Origin: Symbiodinium natans
Lineage: Eukaryota; Sar; Dinophyceae; Suessiales; Symbiodiniaceae
Length of the DNA: 59,907 bases
Direction: 5' to 3'
Assembly (NCBI GenBank): GCA_905221605.1
Contig: CAJNDS010000057.1
Coordinates: 183,415 to 243,321 of the forward strand
The notes beneath the pieces are model-generated. The model searched no databases. It was not told the origin of the DNA and saw only the letters and a list, made by a program, of their open reading frames with translations. Of this stretch, positions 10,301 through 20,304 are shown in pieces (within the stretch, counting starts at the first letter, position 1; each line of letters begins with the position of its first letter). The position numbers and the translations under genes are program-made.

Positions 10301-12830
10301 AGGTCTATGATGGGGGAGACCCTCATACCAAGCCTAGTACATGCCTCGGCGGGGGGCTGAGACCCAGCAAAGAGGCAGAGGGCATCAAAGTCGAACGCAA
10401 GAGGCCTGGGGGGGTCGTCGATCTCGAGGGCCTCAAGCTCGTTATGGTTTGGGCTTCCTTCGGGATCAAGTCTTGTGTAGCATCCTTTTTTATCTGCCGA
10501 TAGCCAAAGAGAAGCTGCCACTTCGGGTGAGGCCTCGGAAGAACAGAATGCTCCTTTCACACTAGAGGAGTCTGAGCAGTAAATCCGGTCACAAAAGCTC
10601 GCAGCAACATTGGACATCATGACTGGCGCGAGCGAGGCAAGGAGAACAAGCTCCTGAGCCTCCTTCCTAGGGAGAAAACGAAGGTGACTGCCTGAAGCCT
10701 GACCTGGGTCGGACTTCCCCAAAGCAAAGAAACCATCGAAAATGGAGAAAAGGCACCTCCTGAACATGAGTGCAGAGATCCAGGAACCTGAAAGCGATGA
10801 CGCAAGCTCCTCGGAGATGGCAGGCAGGGCGGCCGCTCGGAGGCTGATGACAGAGAGCGCCAACAACTTTTCAGTGGGGGCGGAGACAAAGACGCGCCCT
10901 GACGCAAGAGGGCCGCTGGAGGAATCAACCTGGGCCCCTGCAGCAGTGAAAACCTCAGAGCCTAGCACATCTTTGTGAGGGGAGCCAACGACTCCTTCTG
11001 CCTTGTATGTTTCTTTGGCCTTCGCAACGAGGTCTGCAGCAGCAGAAGACAAAGGGTCGGTCTCCCTTGCCTCGACGGAGAGAGAGAAGAAATCGTCAAT
11101 GATAAGTGCCTGCCAGGGGCCCGTGCGGGACGGATCGCGTTTGGCTTGCAAACAGTGAGGAGCTTTTAGGAGCCCTGCCCTGTTGAGCATCTCCCCATGA
11201 GCCTCGGTGGCAAAATCCACCCCAGCATGGTCCCCCTGATACAGAGATTTGAAGCACCCGTAGACCTTGGTTTGGGGGTCAAAGAGCAGGGAGGGAGGAA
11301 CTTGGGGCGAAACGAGGCAAGAAGCTCCAAACGCCTCCGCACAGCTGACGCCTGACCTGAGAGAAACAGCAGCAATCTCCCTGGCCCTAGAGAGGGTCTT
11401 GGTTCCCTCGAGATCGCCAAGCCGGAAAGGAGGGCCAGTGGCATTCCCCTCAGCCTTTGAAGCGGAGATCTTTGCCTGGTGATAGAAATCGGCCCTGTCC
11501 GTGGAAGCCCCGACAAGCTTTGACCCCCGTGGCACAGTGAGGCAAGTGAGGAGATGCCCCGGCGGGAGCTCCCGTGATGGCCCTCTGACTCGTCCCTCCA
11601 ACCCATTTGCCCCTCTCCTATCACCGATCTGTCTGTCATGCAGATCGGTTTTGTAGGCTCCGAAAACTCGAGTGAGCTCTCTGGGCTGCTTCTGCTCAAA
11701 GGAAAGATAAAGGAGACCTCTGCTATCCCAAAGTTTTAGAAGCTCAAGAGTGCGGTCCCTGTTCTCAGACAGGGTGTCTGGGAAAGGAAGGGCGTTTCGC
11801 GGAATAGCTCGCAAGACCTTGGGCTCAAGGAAAGGAAGCCTCAGCTCAGGACCAAGGTACTGCTCAAGGCCCCACTCACCGCTCCCAGTGATTTTCAGCC
11901 TGGCCGGGTCGGCGTCTCTGTATGGCCTGAGAGACTCAGGGCCACGCGCATCATGCGGAACAAAGGAGGAGAAGGAAGCCTCCCTAGGGTAGGGGAAAGT
12001 TGAGAGACCAAGAGAGTTCAAATGCTCGCTCAACTCCCGGAGACGGGCGACAAGGTGAGGACCTCGCCTCCCAGAGGAAAGAGAATGCTTTCCTTTAGAA
12101 ACACACGCCTCAAGCATCGAACTGAGCCTGGCATAAGCCTTCAAATGGAACTCGTTCGGACGCCTCCGAAGGCTCTCCTCGGGGACATGGCGGCAGTCGG
12201 AGTGCAGGAAGTTCAAGCTCATGACGACAATATGCAGAACCTTTCCAAGCAAAGTGTCATGGTCCCTGCCAGCAGCCAAGTCACCGGGGTCAGACCTCGG
12301 GTTGCCAACATCGAACAGCGTTATGTCCGGAACAGGCAAAGGGAAAAGGGCGGAGCTAGGAGCACAAGGACCCCTGTGGCGAATGCAAAAAGTCTTCCTT
12401 AAGAAACGAGCGAAGGAAGTACGCGAAGATAGAACAAGGCGAGGTAAGGCCGAGGCCCAACTCCAAAAGTCGAACTCAGAGCAAAAACCTGGAACGCCGT
12501 CAAAAGGGCTGATGCCAGGCACTCCTTCACGGTCATGGTTTGAGGGCTCAGACGAGGGGCTTGTGGGATTAGGTCCACAGGAAGAACCAGGTTTCTCTAT
12601 GAAGGCAGGAGCAACCTGGGTGGACTGAGAAAACGCCGAGCCGGCTCGGGCTGGACCACTGGTCGTGCTTTTCGAGGACTTCCGAGAGAGGGTCCCAGAA
12701 GCCTGGGGTTCAAAGGAAGCTTTGAGGCTTGCAGGCGTGAGAGCAGGGGGCGCAGGGCATCCTATACCCCCCAAAAGCTTCAAACCACTAGGCCTAGGAA
12801 CCCTATCTAACCCTTCGGCTGGGAAGCTGC
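7393..12830 (-). CDS. pol: retroelement polyprotein: RT / MTase-like / RNase H / 2OG-dioxygenase-like / tyrosine recombinase
   Basis: The frame is open without a stop from 14517 to 7393, but the part above about 12830 overlaps the gag ORF and reads as an out-of-frame shadow. The likely polyprotein is therefore about 1800 residues. Domains on the minus strand are as follows. Reverse transcriptase: TDRADFYHQ (first Asp codon 11497-11499), a LYQGDHAGVDFATEAH segment, and IIDDF (Asp-Asp 11092-11097). Methyltransferase-like: FAGSQPPAEACTRLGM and IIDLGCSSEFD at about 10260-10400, without the usual PPC catalytic motif. RNase H: Glu in NALETEA (9715-9717), Asp in IVDSS (9640-9642), Asp in NAADDPTR (9493-9495). 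Dioxygenase-like fold: HRD (8932-8940) and distal HRLH (8752-8763). Tyrosine recombinase: Arg in GVMRIGE (8011-8013), SFRAGGAT (Arg 7696-7698), RGRW, Tyr in METYLQE (7600-7602). It would copy element RNA to DNA and integrate the circle. It lies in the -1 frame relative to gag, so frameshifting or splicing is needed for expression. Confidence 0.9.
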
Positions 12831-14477
12831 TTTCCGCTCGGCCCAAAGCTTTGCTCGGTGTTGCTTCTTTGACAAAGGCGCGGGAGGCCCTTCGTGAGTG
12901 GACGCAGGCGAGGCAGGTGTCGCTTTTCTCGAAATCTCCGCTCTGCGATTTGCGAGTGTCTCCATCTCCTTTACAAAGGCCAACGCCGTTGCAATCCACT
13001 TTGGGTCTGACAGATGAGAATACGGCCTCAGAGAAGAGCCTGGCACGTTGCTTGGGGCAGAGAATAGCGAGGCCGGCGGATCTTGCTGCAGCGTAAGAAT
13101 CCAGCCGAGTTCTGGAGACCCAGCATCTAAGACCAGCTGGTCGACCATTAGCATGAGGAGAGCAAGGGTGTCCTTCGCTCCCTCCACCTGACCTGACCCT
13201 AACAAGTCGAAAACCTGCCCTAGCTGCCATTGCACTAAACCCCAAGTGCGCTGATCCCGGAAACCCCCATACCTCTCGAGGTAGCGGCACATCACTGACT
13301 TTCCTGCGGTCACTTCTCCTATCATTGAGAGGTCTGCAGTGGGCTCCATACGACGCAGAGCTGCTTCTTGTACTCGCTTGTAGAACGTCCCCCCCCTGGC
13401 CCCAAGCTCTTGCTGCAGACGAAGGCGCGAGTTTGAGCCCTTCGTGGAGAGGCTCGAGCTCGCTCCGGGCGAGAGCTCTGAAAGAGGATCCGATGCATTT
13501 GCAATTTGGGCCACAAGAGCAGTCAGAGCACGGCTTTGGGCCATCATGGCCGCTGCAAAAGCCCCGCCACCACCTCCTTCTGCGAACTCTTCGCCAGTAG
13601 AAAAGGGCACAGCCTGACCTTCCTCCAGATCGACCACGGTTTCTATTGGCCCTCGGTTCCTGGGAGGAGGTCCCAACAGGTCTGCCACAGTCCTGGGCCC
13701 CACTGGCGAGGCTGCAATGGTTGAGGAGACCGGCGCTGCGAGGGCCCCTCTTGCAGAGGCGCGAGGCGGGAATGAAACCTGAGACGGTGCCTTGACCTGT
13801 TGAGGAGTCCTCTCCTCTCTGGAACCTGACAGAGCGAGATGCTGAACCTGGGTTGTCAGGGCCTGCAGAGCCTCTGCAATCTCGAGCTGCTGGGCCGCAA
13901 GCACTGCTACAGTTGGTTTTTTCTTTGCTTCTGGCTTGGCTTTCCTGCTGAGAGCCTTTGGAGCCACATCTGGGATCAACTCCTCCGCCGTAACGTACCC
14001 TGCCCCTCGCTCTCCTTCCAGTCCGGAAATCCAAGCGGTGGCGAATGTGACCAGGGCGGTGGCCAAAGGGAAAAGAGAAGGAGCCACCTCGAGGAACGGG
14101 ACACACTCGGCCAGGCCCTCCTCCAAAACCTCGACTCCCGCCGCCGCGGCATCTTCGAAGTCCACCAGAAGTACTTCCAGCATCCGAGGAGGTGAAGGAG
14201 CAAGCCACTCCCCGGCATCGGAAAGCTCGACTGCAGGGGCAGTTGTGCTGATGTGCGGGCCAAGGAGGCCGACAAAGTTTTCGGCCCGAGCACCATCCAG
14301 GACCTCCTCCGGAAGGAAGTGTGGAGGCAGAGCAAGCAGGAAACCTCCAGGGCGCTTTAGCACGCAGTAACACACGGCCGGAGGCCCTTCCCCCTCCAGA
14401 CCCAAAGCTGAACGGAAGTCCATACGTAGAAGGGTCACCTCTCCTCCCTCGGCAGGCAGAATGTCTTCGAGACTCAT
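12807..14477 (-). CDS. gag: gag-like ORF1 of the retroelement
   Basis: 556 residues from an ATG at 14475-14477. An acidic and hydrophobic N-terminal half is followed by a Lys/Pro-rich linker (about 180-200), a Gln/Ala/Leu-rich helix that could form a coiled coil, and a Pro/Ser/Gly-rich stretch. A compact helical region in the C-terminal third contains YLERYGGF, LMLMVDQL, LQQDPPASLF and FVKEMETLANRRAE. I recognise that last block as the conserved part found next to RT in dinoflagellate elements of this kind, and infer that it is capsid-like. A basic tail (SKKQHRAKLWAERK) ends the protein, and no CCHC knuckle is visible. The end overlaps the polyprotein frame at -1. I saw no canonical heptanucleotide slippery site just before the stop. 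Confidence 0.8.
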   Translation of the reverse strand: MSLEDILPAEGGEVTLLRMDFRSALGLEGEGPPAVCYCVLKRPGGFLLALPPHFLPEEVLDGARAENFVGLLGPHISTTAPAVELSDAGEWLAPSPPRMLEVLLVDFEDAAAAGVEVLEEGLAECVPFLEVAPSLFPLATALVTFATAWISGLEGERGAGYVTAEELIPDVAPKALSRKAKPEAKKKPTVAVLAAQQLEIAEALQALTTQVQHLALSGSREERTPQQVKAPSQVSFPPRASARGALAAPVSSTIAASPVGPRTVADLLGPPPRNRGPIETVVDLEEGQAVPFSTGEEFAEGGGGGAFAAAMMAQSRALTALVAQIANASDPLSELSPGASSSLSTKGSNSRLRLQQELGARGGTFYKRVQEAALRRMEPTADLSMIGEVTAGKSVMCRYLERYGGFRDQRTWGLVQWQLGQVFDLLGSGQVEGAKDTLALLMLMVDQLVLDAGSPELGWILTLQQDPPASLFSAPSNVPGSSLRPYSHLSDPKWIATALAFVKEMETLANRRAEISRKATPASPASTHEGPPAPLSKKQHRAKLWAERKAASQPKG

Positions 14478-14680
14478 TGCGAGAGTGAGGAAGGGTATGC
14501 CAACCCTGCAGCTGCAACGTAGATGCGGGCTTCCACTTCCGTAGGGAAGGCGTGCGAAACGGTGAGACCGCTCCGGAAGTTATCCACCAGCTGCAAGTAC
14601 ACAGACCGATCAGCAGTAACTTGGACGTGGCTGCTCAAAGGGGTCCTGAGGACAGCGAAAATGCGATTGCTGAAAGCCAA
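14474..14680 (-). CDS. small ORF abutting gag
   Basis: 68 residues from an ATG at 14678-14680 to a TGA that overlaps the gag start as ATGA. The product (MAFSNRIFAVLRTPLSSHVQ...) has no motif I know. The stop-start overlap would allow termination-reinitiation if a polycistronic RNA were used. It could equally be an untranslated leader. Confidence 0.25.
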   Translation of the reverse strand: MAFSNRIFAVLRTPLSSHVQVTADRSVYLQLVDNFRSGLTVSHAFPTEVEARIYVAAAGLAYPSSLSQ

Positions 14681-15040
14681 TCAGGGCGTGCAGTTAGGGA
14701 AGAGCACCTCCCTTGCAGAACGGCACCGAGGGCTTGCCACAGTTGACCTCAAGTTCCTCGCAGTATCGGCCAACACAGCCGGGAGTCTGGGAAGGAGGCC
14801 TCAAAGATGGACCTAGGCTCGGGCGAGCCGAGGGGGCTTAGGGTGCGGGGATCTGACTAACCCTAGAACCGCCTAGACCTATCAACCCAACTCCAAGTGA
14901 CGAGGCTCTCAGGGCCTCGGTGTGCGATGGGGAGGCTTGCGGGCACAGGCCTTGCACGGTGAAGAGAATTGCCGCGGGACCTGGCGATTGAAATCCTGAG
15001 GCCTTCGAGCTCCAGGGACAGCTGAGTTCACGAGTCTTCT

Positions 15041-15439
15041 TCAGGGACGGGTGTGCCCATACAACGCCAGTCTGGCCGCACCGGGAGAAGGAGACTCGAG
15101 AACCCGGGCCCGAGAGAGACGATGAATGCGTGATTCTCGGAAGAAGATTGAGTAGATTATCACTGAAACCAAGCAGGCTGCACAGATGAAGCCGAGAAGG
15201 AAAGAGAGGGCGAGTGCAGACCAAGTGGTACCCTGACAGTGGACGGGACAACGAAGACCCCACAAATCAGTCTTAACCCCTTCCGAAACCAAAGCAAGAA
15301 CCTCCCGAAAGAGGGGCCCCCAAACCATTCTTGAACCAGCAGCCACGCATGGTTCACCTTCGTCACTAGTGTCAATTACTTCCTCGTCGGAGGTGAGTGT
15401 CCCATCCAGCCCACCCTCATCCCCTACAAAACTTGCCAT
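15041..15439 (-). CDS. hypothetical ORF with one membrane segment, crossing repeat A1
   Basis: 132 residues. The ATG (15437-15439) lies 65 bp outside A1. The A1 repeat encodes about residues 22-38, and a strongly hydrophobic segment (about 74-100, within ALALSFLLGFICAACLVSVI) precedes a basic stretch. N-terminal acidic, one likely membrane helix. If real, either the element extends beyond A1 or the start codon comes from flanking DNA; an internal ATG (codon 38) lies within the element. Function unknown. Confidence 0.3.
   Translation of the reverse strand: MASFVGDEGGLDGTLTSDEEVIDTSDEGEPCVAAGSRMVWGPLFREVLALVSEGVKTDLWGLRCPVHCQGTTWSALALSFLLGFICAACLVSVIIYSIFFRESRIHRLSRARVLESPSPGAARLALYGHTRP
15328..15374 (-). 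repeat. split direct repeat A1 (5' terminus of the retroelement)
   Basis: 47 bp identical to 7260-7306. On the minus strand it begins TGACACTAGTGACGAAGG. The flank beyond it (15375 onward) shares nothing with the bases beyond A2, which sets the 5' boundary. Confidence 0.9.
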
Positions 15440-15598
15440 GGCAAGCCTCTTTTGCTACGACAAAATAGTCGAAATACTTCGAGCACATATAACTATGGCA
15501 CAAGTGAGCATAGATTCAAGATGCGGAAGACATATTTGCATGTCAAGTGAAAGAGAAAGCAACAAAAACGCAGCGGACTCATTTTACCTCCAAACCGG

Positions 15599-15600
<2 letters not shown>
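15375..15600. other. unique flank upstream of the retroelement
   Basis: About 225 bp of non-repetitive sequence between the A1 repeat and the AT microsatellite. Apart from the start of the membrane-segment ORF, I see no supported gene in it. Confidence 0.6.
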
Positions 15601-15601
<1 letters not shown>

Positions 15602-15665
<64 letters not shown>

Positions 15666-15760
15666 TTATTTATTTATTTATTTAGTATTTCTTTATTTGT
15701 TTATTTATTTTGTTTATCTACGTATTTATGTATTTCTATTTATTTATTTACGTATGGTCA
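15602..15760. repeat. (TA)n microsatellite and (TTTA)n tract
   Basis: Two AT dinucleotide blocks (to 15660), broken once by ACAGATA, are followed by about 95 bp of TTTA/TTTG/TTTC tetramers. Tyr/Ile-rich frames here are repeat artefacts. Confidence 0.95.
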
Positions 15761-15954
15761 GCTGTCACGAAGAAATCAAAGGGCCTCATGATTCAGACCA
15801 CCCCCCCCCCCAACTAAAACATACTAAGAAATAAAATACTAACAATTGGTGAAGAAGAAATATGAATTGAACAAAAAACACCCAACATACACGCAAGAAC
15901 CCTACACCCTGAACCCTTAGATCCTGAAAAAGAAAACCCTGAACTCTAAACATT

Positions 15955-16345
15955 GAACCCTAAACCCTAAACCCTTCAAAAGCCCTAAACCCCAAAACCC
16001 AAACCTAGGATTGCCCTGCAGTTCAACAACTTCGGGCTGCAAGGAGTACAAGTTGGACTCAAGCAATCCCTTGAACCCCAAACCTTCGAAATTTAGGGTT
16101 TAGGGTTTAGGGTTTAGGGTTTAGGGTTTAGGGTTTAGGGTTTAACCCCTGGCCCCCCGGGGCAAGATGGGAAGTGTCCTGCCCAGCTGGGACACACAAG
16201 GACCAAAACGAGCACAGCAGCCTGGCAACGCAGAGTTTAACAGCCTGTATGGGGAGGGTTAGGCTTAGGGTTTAGGATTTTTGGTTTAGGGTTTAGGGTT
16301 TAGGGTTTAGGGTTTAGGGTTTCGTGTTTAGGGTTTAAGGTTTAG
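15955..16345. repeat. degenerate CCCTAAA tract, then two TTTAGGG arrays
   Basis: CCCTAAA-like words at 15900-16005 are followed by pure TTTAGGG at 16093-16145 and a second TTTAGGG array at 16269-16345. The spacers are about 90 and 125 bp. Confidence 0.88.
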
Positions 16346-16654
16346 GGTTAGCTAAAGTCAGGCGATGTCTGGGTGATCCAACTCAGTGCAATTCTCTCCT
16401 CCTGCAGAAGTTCCCTAAGTCATCAAGTATGGTTTAGGGGTTAAGTTGCTGGGACATGGCACTGTTGTTTCTTTTATGCTCAGAAAGCAAGGCAACTTAA
16501 ACCCAACGTCCGACAAGAATCATCTAAGACAAAAACGACACCCATACACCCATACACCCATACACCCTAATCCCTGGACCCTAAAACCCCACACCCCCCC
16601 AAACCCTGAGACCCGAAACCTAACACCCCGAGCCCTGAACCGTAAACTTGAACC

Positions 16655-16786
16655 CTAAAGCCCCAAACCCCAAACCCTAAACCCCAACTGAAGACTCAAC
16701 CACCAAGCCTCAAACCCTAAACCCCAAACCCTAAACCCCAAACCCCAAACCCTAAGACCCCAAACCCTAGACCCTAAAACCCGAAA
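16655..16786 (-). repeat. CCCTAAA/CCCCAAA mixed array
   Basis: CCCTAAA alternates with CCCCAAA, giving a 14-bp periodicity. It runs into a C-rich/A-rich tract (about 16787-16920) with a run of some 18 cytosines. Confidence 0.88.
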
Positions 16787-16995
16787 GCCCCAAAAAAAAA
16801 CAACCCCCCCCCCCCCCCCCAAAAAAAGAAACCACAAAAACCCACAGACTCCCCAAACAACCAAAAAAAAACACAAAAGCAAAAAAAACCCAAAAAAAGG
16901 AACAAACAAACCAAAAAAAATGCTTCGACCTGTGCCGATCGATCCGCAGCTTGGCCACATCGGGGCCCATGCACCTGGGCTTGGCCGACGGCAGC

Positions 16996-17160
16996 CCCCT
17001 AAACCCTAAACCCTAAACCCTAAACCCTAAACCCTAAACCCTAAACCCTAAACCCTAAACCCTAAACCCTAAACCCTAAGATTGGGGTTTAGGAGTTCAG
17101 GTGTCTAGGGTTTCGGGTTTATGGTTTGGGGTTTGGAAGTTAGGGCTTATGGTTTAGCTG
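16996..17160. repeat. pure CCCTAAA array turning into degenerate TTTAGGG
   Basis: Twelve perfect CCCTAAA units (to about 17079) are followed almost directly by mutated TTTAGGG words. The 5'-CCCTAAA...TTTAGGG-3' order is divergent. Confidence 0.88.
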
Positions 17161-17404
17161 CTTGGGGTTTGGGGCTTAGGGTGTAGGATTCTGTGGCTTA
17201 GGGCAAACCCTATCGCCCCAAGCCTCAGATGCCATGGGCCCATGAGTGCCCCAAGCCCTGAAATCCAAAAAGGAGGCTTAGGGTTTAGGGGCTTAGGGCT
17301 TTAGGATTTACGGTTTGGGGCTTCGCCAGTCTCAAGCAAACTTGTTCCAGGCCTCGAAAGCTCGTAGGGCCCGCAACCCTAAACCCCGAGCCCCTGGACC
17401 CCTC

Positions 17405-17482
17405 CCCCCCGCAGCCCCTGAGCCCCTGAGCCCCTGAGCCCCTGAGCCCTAAACCCTAAACCCTAAACCCTAAACCCTAAAC
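17405..17482 (-). repeat. (CCCCTGAG)n and CCCTAAA array
   Basis: Five CCCCTGAG octamers are followed by five CCCTAAA heptamers. Confidence 0.85.
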
Positions 17483-17805
17483 ACCCCAGCCGTAACATCC
17501 CAGAAATTTCCAGGGGGTCCGGGTTGAGGGTTAAGGAGTTGAGGAATTGATGTGTGGGGTCTCTGCGCAAATTTACAACCTTGTGCCTTGAGATGTCCAG
17601 CCGGGCTGCATGTAGACCTTGTCCTTCGCCGGGGCGGTGCGGTGCACCCTAAGCCCTGAACCCTAAGCCTTCCAGAGCATTCCTACTGGAATTGGAGGCA
17701 TTTTCCCTAGTGATAATGAAGGGATTTTGCTGGCCTGAAACCTCAACGCGTTAAAACCCTCACCCTAAGCCATGTAAGTCCTGAAGCCGAAACCTAAAAC
17801 CCAAA

Positions 17806-18031
17806 CCCTAGACCCTAGACCCTAAACCCTAAACCCCAAACCCTAAACCCCAATTAAACCCGAAACCCTAAACCCTGCTCAAACAGAGGCCATTGGGGCC
17901 GAGCACATGCGCCGTTAATAGCTTGCCAGGTCAAAGCCTGCAACACCCAAGCCCTGTTTAAAAATTTGGGTTTTAGGGTTTAGGGCTTAGGGTATAGGGT
18001 TTAGGGTCTAGGGTTTAGGGTTTGCGGTTTA
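17806..18031. repeat. CCCTAAA array, then TTTAGGG array
   Basis: The C-rich units (17806-17877) and G-rich units (17970-18031) are both degenerate and divergent around a 90-bp spacer. Confidence 0.85.
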
Positions 18032-18269
18032 GGGTCTTTTGGGTCCATAGGGTCCTGGGCCCAAGACCCTAAACCTCAACGTCCTAAACAAAAAACAGCC
18101 TGAAAGACAGCCGCGGTCCTTGACCCAGACGCTCTGCGAAAATGGTCTGAGGCCTTTGACCAGCCCGGCCGGGTCCTGCCGTTTTGGGGCGTTTTGGGCC
18201 ACACATTCGGGGAGTAAGAGTTGGTCCTGGCCACCTACAAGCCTAGAGTCCTAGGCTGCTAGAAGCTTA

Positions 18270-18365
18270 GGGTTTAGGGTTGAGGGTTTGGGGTTTGGGG
18301 TTTGGGGGATGAGTTTGGGGGTTTGAGGGTGGAGAGTGTTGGGTTTAGGGTTGAGGGTTTAGGGG
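18270..18365 (+). repeat. degenerate TTTAGGG/TTTGGGG tract
   Basis: TTTGGGG, TTGAGGG and TTTAGGG words with frequent interruptions. Confidence 0.75.
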
Positions 18366-19073
18366 TTCATGTGTGTCTAGAAGAACGGGCAACTCACACG
18401 AGCAGAGATCAAGCCGCAAAGCCACGATCATGCGTGTGGCCACGTGTGTAGCTCATCCGAGTATGACAAACGACAACAACTGAAGGGTTCGAGGTTTAGG
18501 TCACGCGACACGCGGGTTCAGGGCTTTCGGGCTTGGGGCATCGGCTCAGGCGAAAACCTCCAGCACCAAGCCCTACACACAAACCCCTTGACCCCTAAAC
18601 CCTAAATCCTGAACCCTAAACTCCTGCACCCTCCTACACCCGCCGACACACTCGATGTGCAGAAACTGCCCCTCCTCCGTAACGGGGAACACTCCGCTGC
18701 TCGAAAAAATGGCCACCTGCAAGATTAAAGAGTGGGGTTCGCTAAGCTTTCCTTCTCTTGATGAGAACGGACTTTCTTGGTGGTGTATTTCTCTTGTGGG
18801 GCACTTTCGCTCGTTCCGAACTTTTCTGGCTTTCCTGAGACCCTCCTGGGACCTCCCTGGAACTAAAACCCTAAACCCTAAACCCTTAAAGGACCGGAAT
18901 TCTCAGAGCTGTCTGAAAAGCATGGGCCACTGTGGCGGGAACCTGGACTCCTTTTGACTGGGGACCCCGAAGTCGCCTCGGGACGTTTGAAAGACCTAAA
19001 AAGTCATCGGCTGGGCCTTTGAAACCCTAAGCCATAAAGCCCCCAGACGTTCTCTAGGGTCTGCGAGTGAGGC

Positions 19074-19475
19074 TTAGGGTTTAGAGGTTAGGGTCCAGGG
19101 CTTAGGGCTTAGGGCTTAGGGCTTAGGGTTTAGGGTTTAGGGTTTAGGGTTTGGGGTTTGGGGTTTAGGGTTTAGGGTTTAGGGTTTAGGGTTTAGGGTT
19201 TAGGGTTTGGGGTTTAGGTCTCATGTCCACTCACTAGTCAAGCAATGCGTTCGCAAGCAGGACAGCACCCACCCAAAAGAATCGAAAACACATAGCTCAC
19301 TCCATCCATCCCCAGTAGGCCCTCAATTCTACAGCCCAATAAACCCCTCAAATACCCTCAACACTCAAGCCCAAGTCCCAGAGTACCCCCCTAAACCCTC
19401 AAGCCCAAGGCCCACAGCAAGCCCTACAAGCCCTAAACCCTAAACCCTAAACCCTAAACCCTAAACCCTAAACCC
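19074..19475. repeat. TTTAGGG array, unique spacer, CCCTAAA array
   Basis: About 20 TTTAGGG/CTTAGGG/TTTGGGG units (19074-19218) face about six CCCTAAA units (19433-19475) across a 215-bp C-rich spacer. This is the fusion-like G-strand to C-strand order. Confidence 0.88.
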
Positions 19476-19916
19476 CACATTGGGCCCTACAACCATAACA
19501 TCCTCAGTTTCGCCACCTTCCGCACGGCTTGCTTTGTGCCTCCCAAAACCTCGCTGGACAGGGCTTCTCAAAACGTCATGCCCCATCTGCCGGCTGGGAT
19601 GGCCGTTGTAGGGATGTGTGTCTCACTCGTCGATGAAGAGACTCAGCTGCGCCAGGAGGTTGCTGCAAGGACTTCTTGCAAGGTGCACGTAATATTGGGG
19701 GAATCCACCCAACCCTGGGCCCAGTCCCCAAACCGTAGGGCCCCAAAACCTAAGCCCTCAACCCCAGCCCCGAAACCCTAAGCCCCAAACCCTCGGGCCC
19801 TAAACCAAGGGCCCCAAAAACCCTGAGGCCTCAACCCTGAGGCCGAAACCCCAACCCTGACACTTGCCCACGAAGAAATGGGTTCAGGGTTTAGGGGCCC
19901 TACCCCTTCGGTGGAG

Positions 19917-20304
19917 GGGTTTAGGGTTTAGGGTTTAGGGTTTAGGGTTTAGGGTTTAGGGTTTAGGGTTTAGGGTTTAGGGTTTAGGGTTTAGGGTTTA
20001 GGGTTTAGGGTTTAGGGTTTAGGGAGGCCTCAACATCGGTTTCTGCCTCCTGGCGGTATTGCCTGAGGTGGCGCACGTGGGGTCACGGATTAGTAGGGTG
20101 GACTCCCTGGGCCCGAACTGTCAGGGCTGAGAACGCACCGAAAACCCCCGACAAACACAGAGGGTTTAGGGTTTAGGGTTTAGGGTTTAGGGTTTAGGGT
20201 TTAGGGTTTAGGGTTTAGGGCTTAGGGTTTAGGGTTTAGGGTTTAGGGCTTCGGGTTTAGGGTTTAGGGTTTAGGGTTTAGGGTTTAGGCCGAAGCCCTA
20301 AACG
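19917..20304 (+). repeat. two TTTAGGG arrays
   Basis: About 15 perfect units (19917-20024), a 135-bp spacer, then about 18 units (20161-20288). The second array ends TTTAGGCCGAAGCCCTAAA, a head-to-head switch with only five bases between the opposed units. Confidence 0.92.

Larger units (their letters stand above)
7151..15374 (-). mobile_element. tyrosine-recombinase (DIRS/Ngaro-like) retrotransposon, near complete
   Basis: Read on the minus strand, the 8.2 kb element has split direct repeats in the order A1 (15374-15328), coding region, B1 (7399-7308), one base, A2 (7306-7260), 17 bp, B2 (7242-7151). The A copies (47 bp) and B copies (92 bp) are identical as read. This A1...B1-A2-B2 order is the known hallmark of Ngaro-type and related tyrosine-recombinase retrotransposons, which integrate from a circular DNA copy and make no target-site duplication. 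The coding region agrees: a gag-like ORF, then RT, RNase H and tyrosine recombinase. No telomere-like array lies inside. Extra methyltransferase-like and 2OG-dioxygenase-like segments are embedded. The absence of stops in the polyprotein and the exact repeat copies suggest a recent insertion. Confidence 0.93.

Noticed and set aside
12831-14517. N-terminal 560 residues of the long retroelement frame as real protein
   Set aside because: Arg/Gly/Ser/Cys-rich shadow of the gag frame with no family motif; gag in the other phase is convincing.
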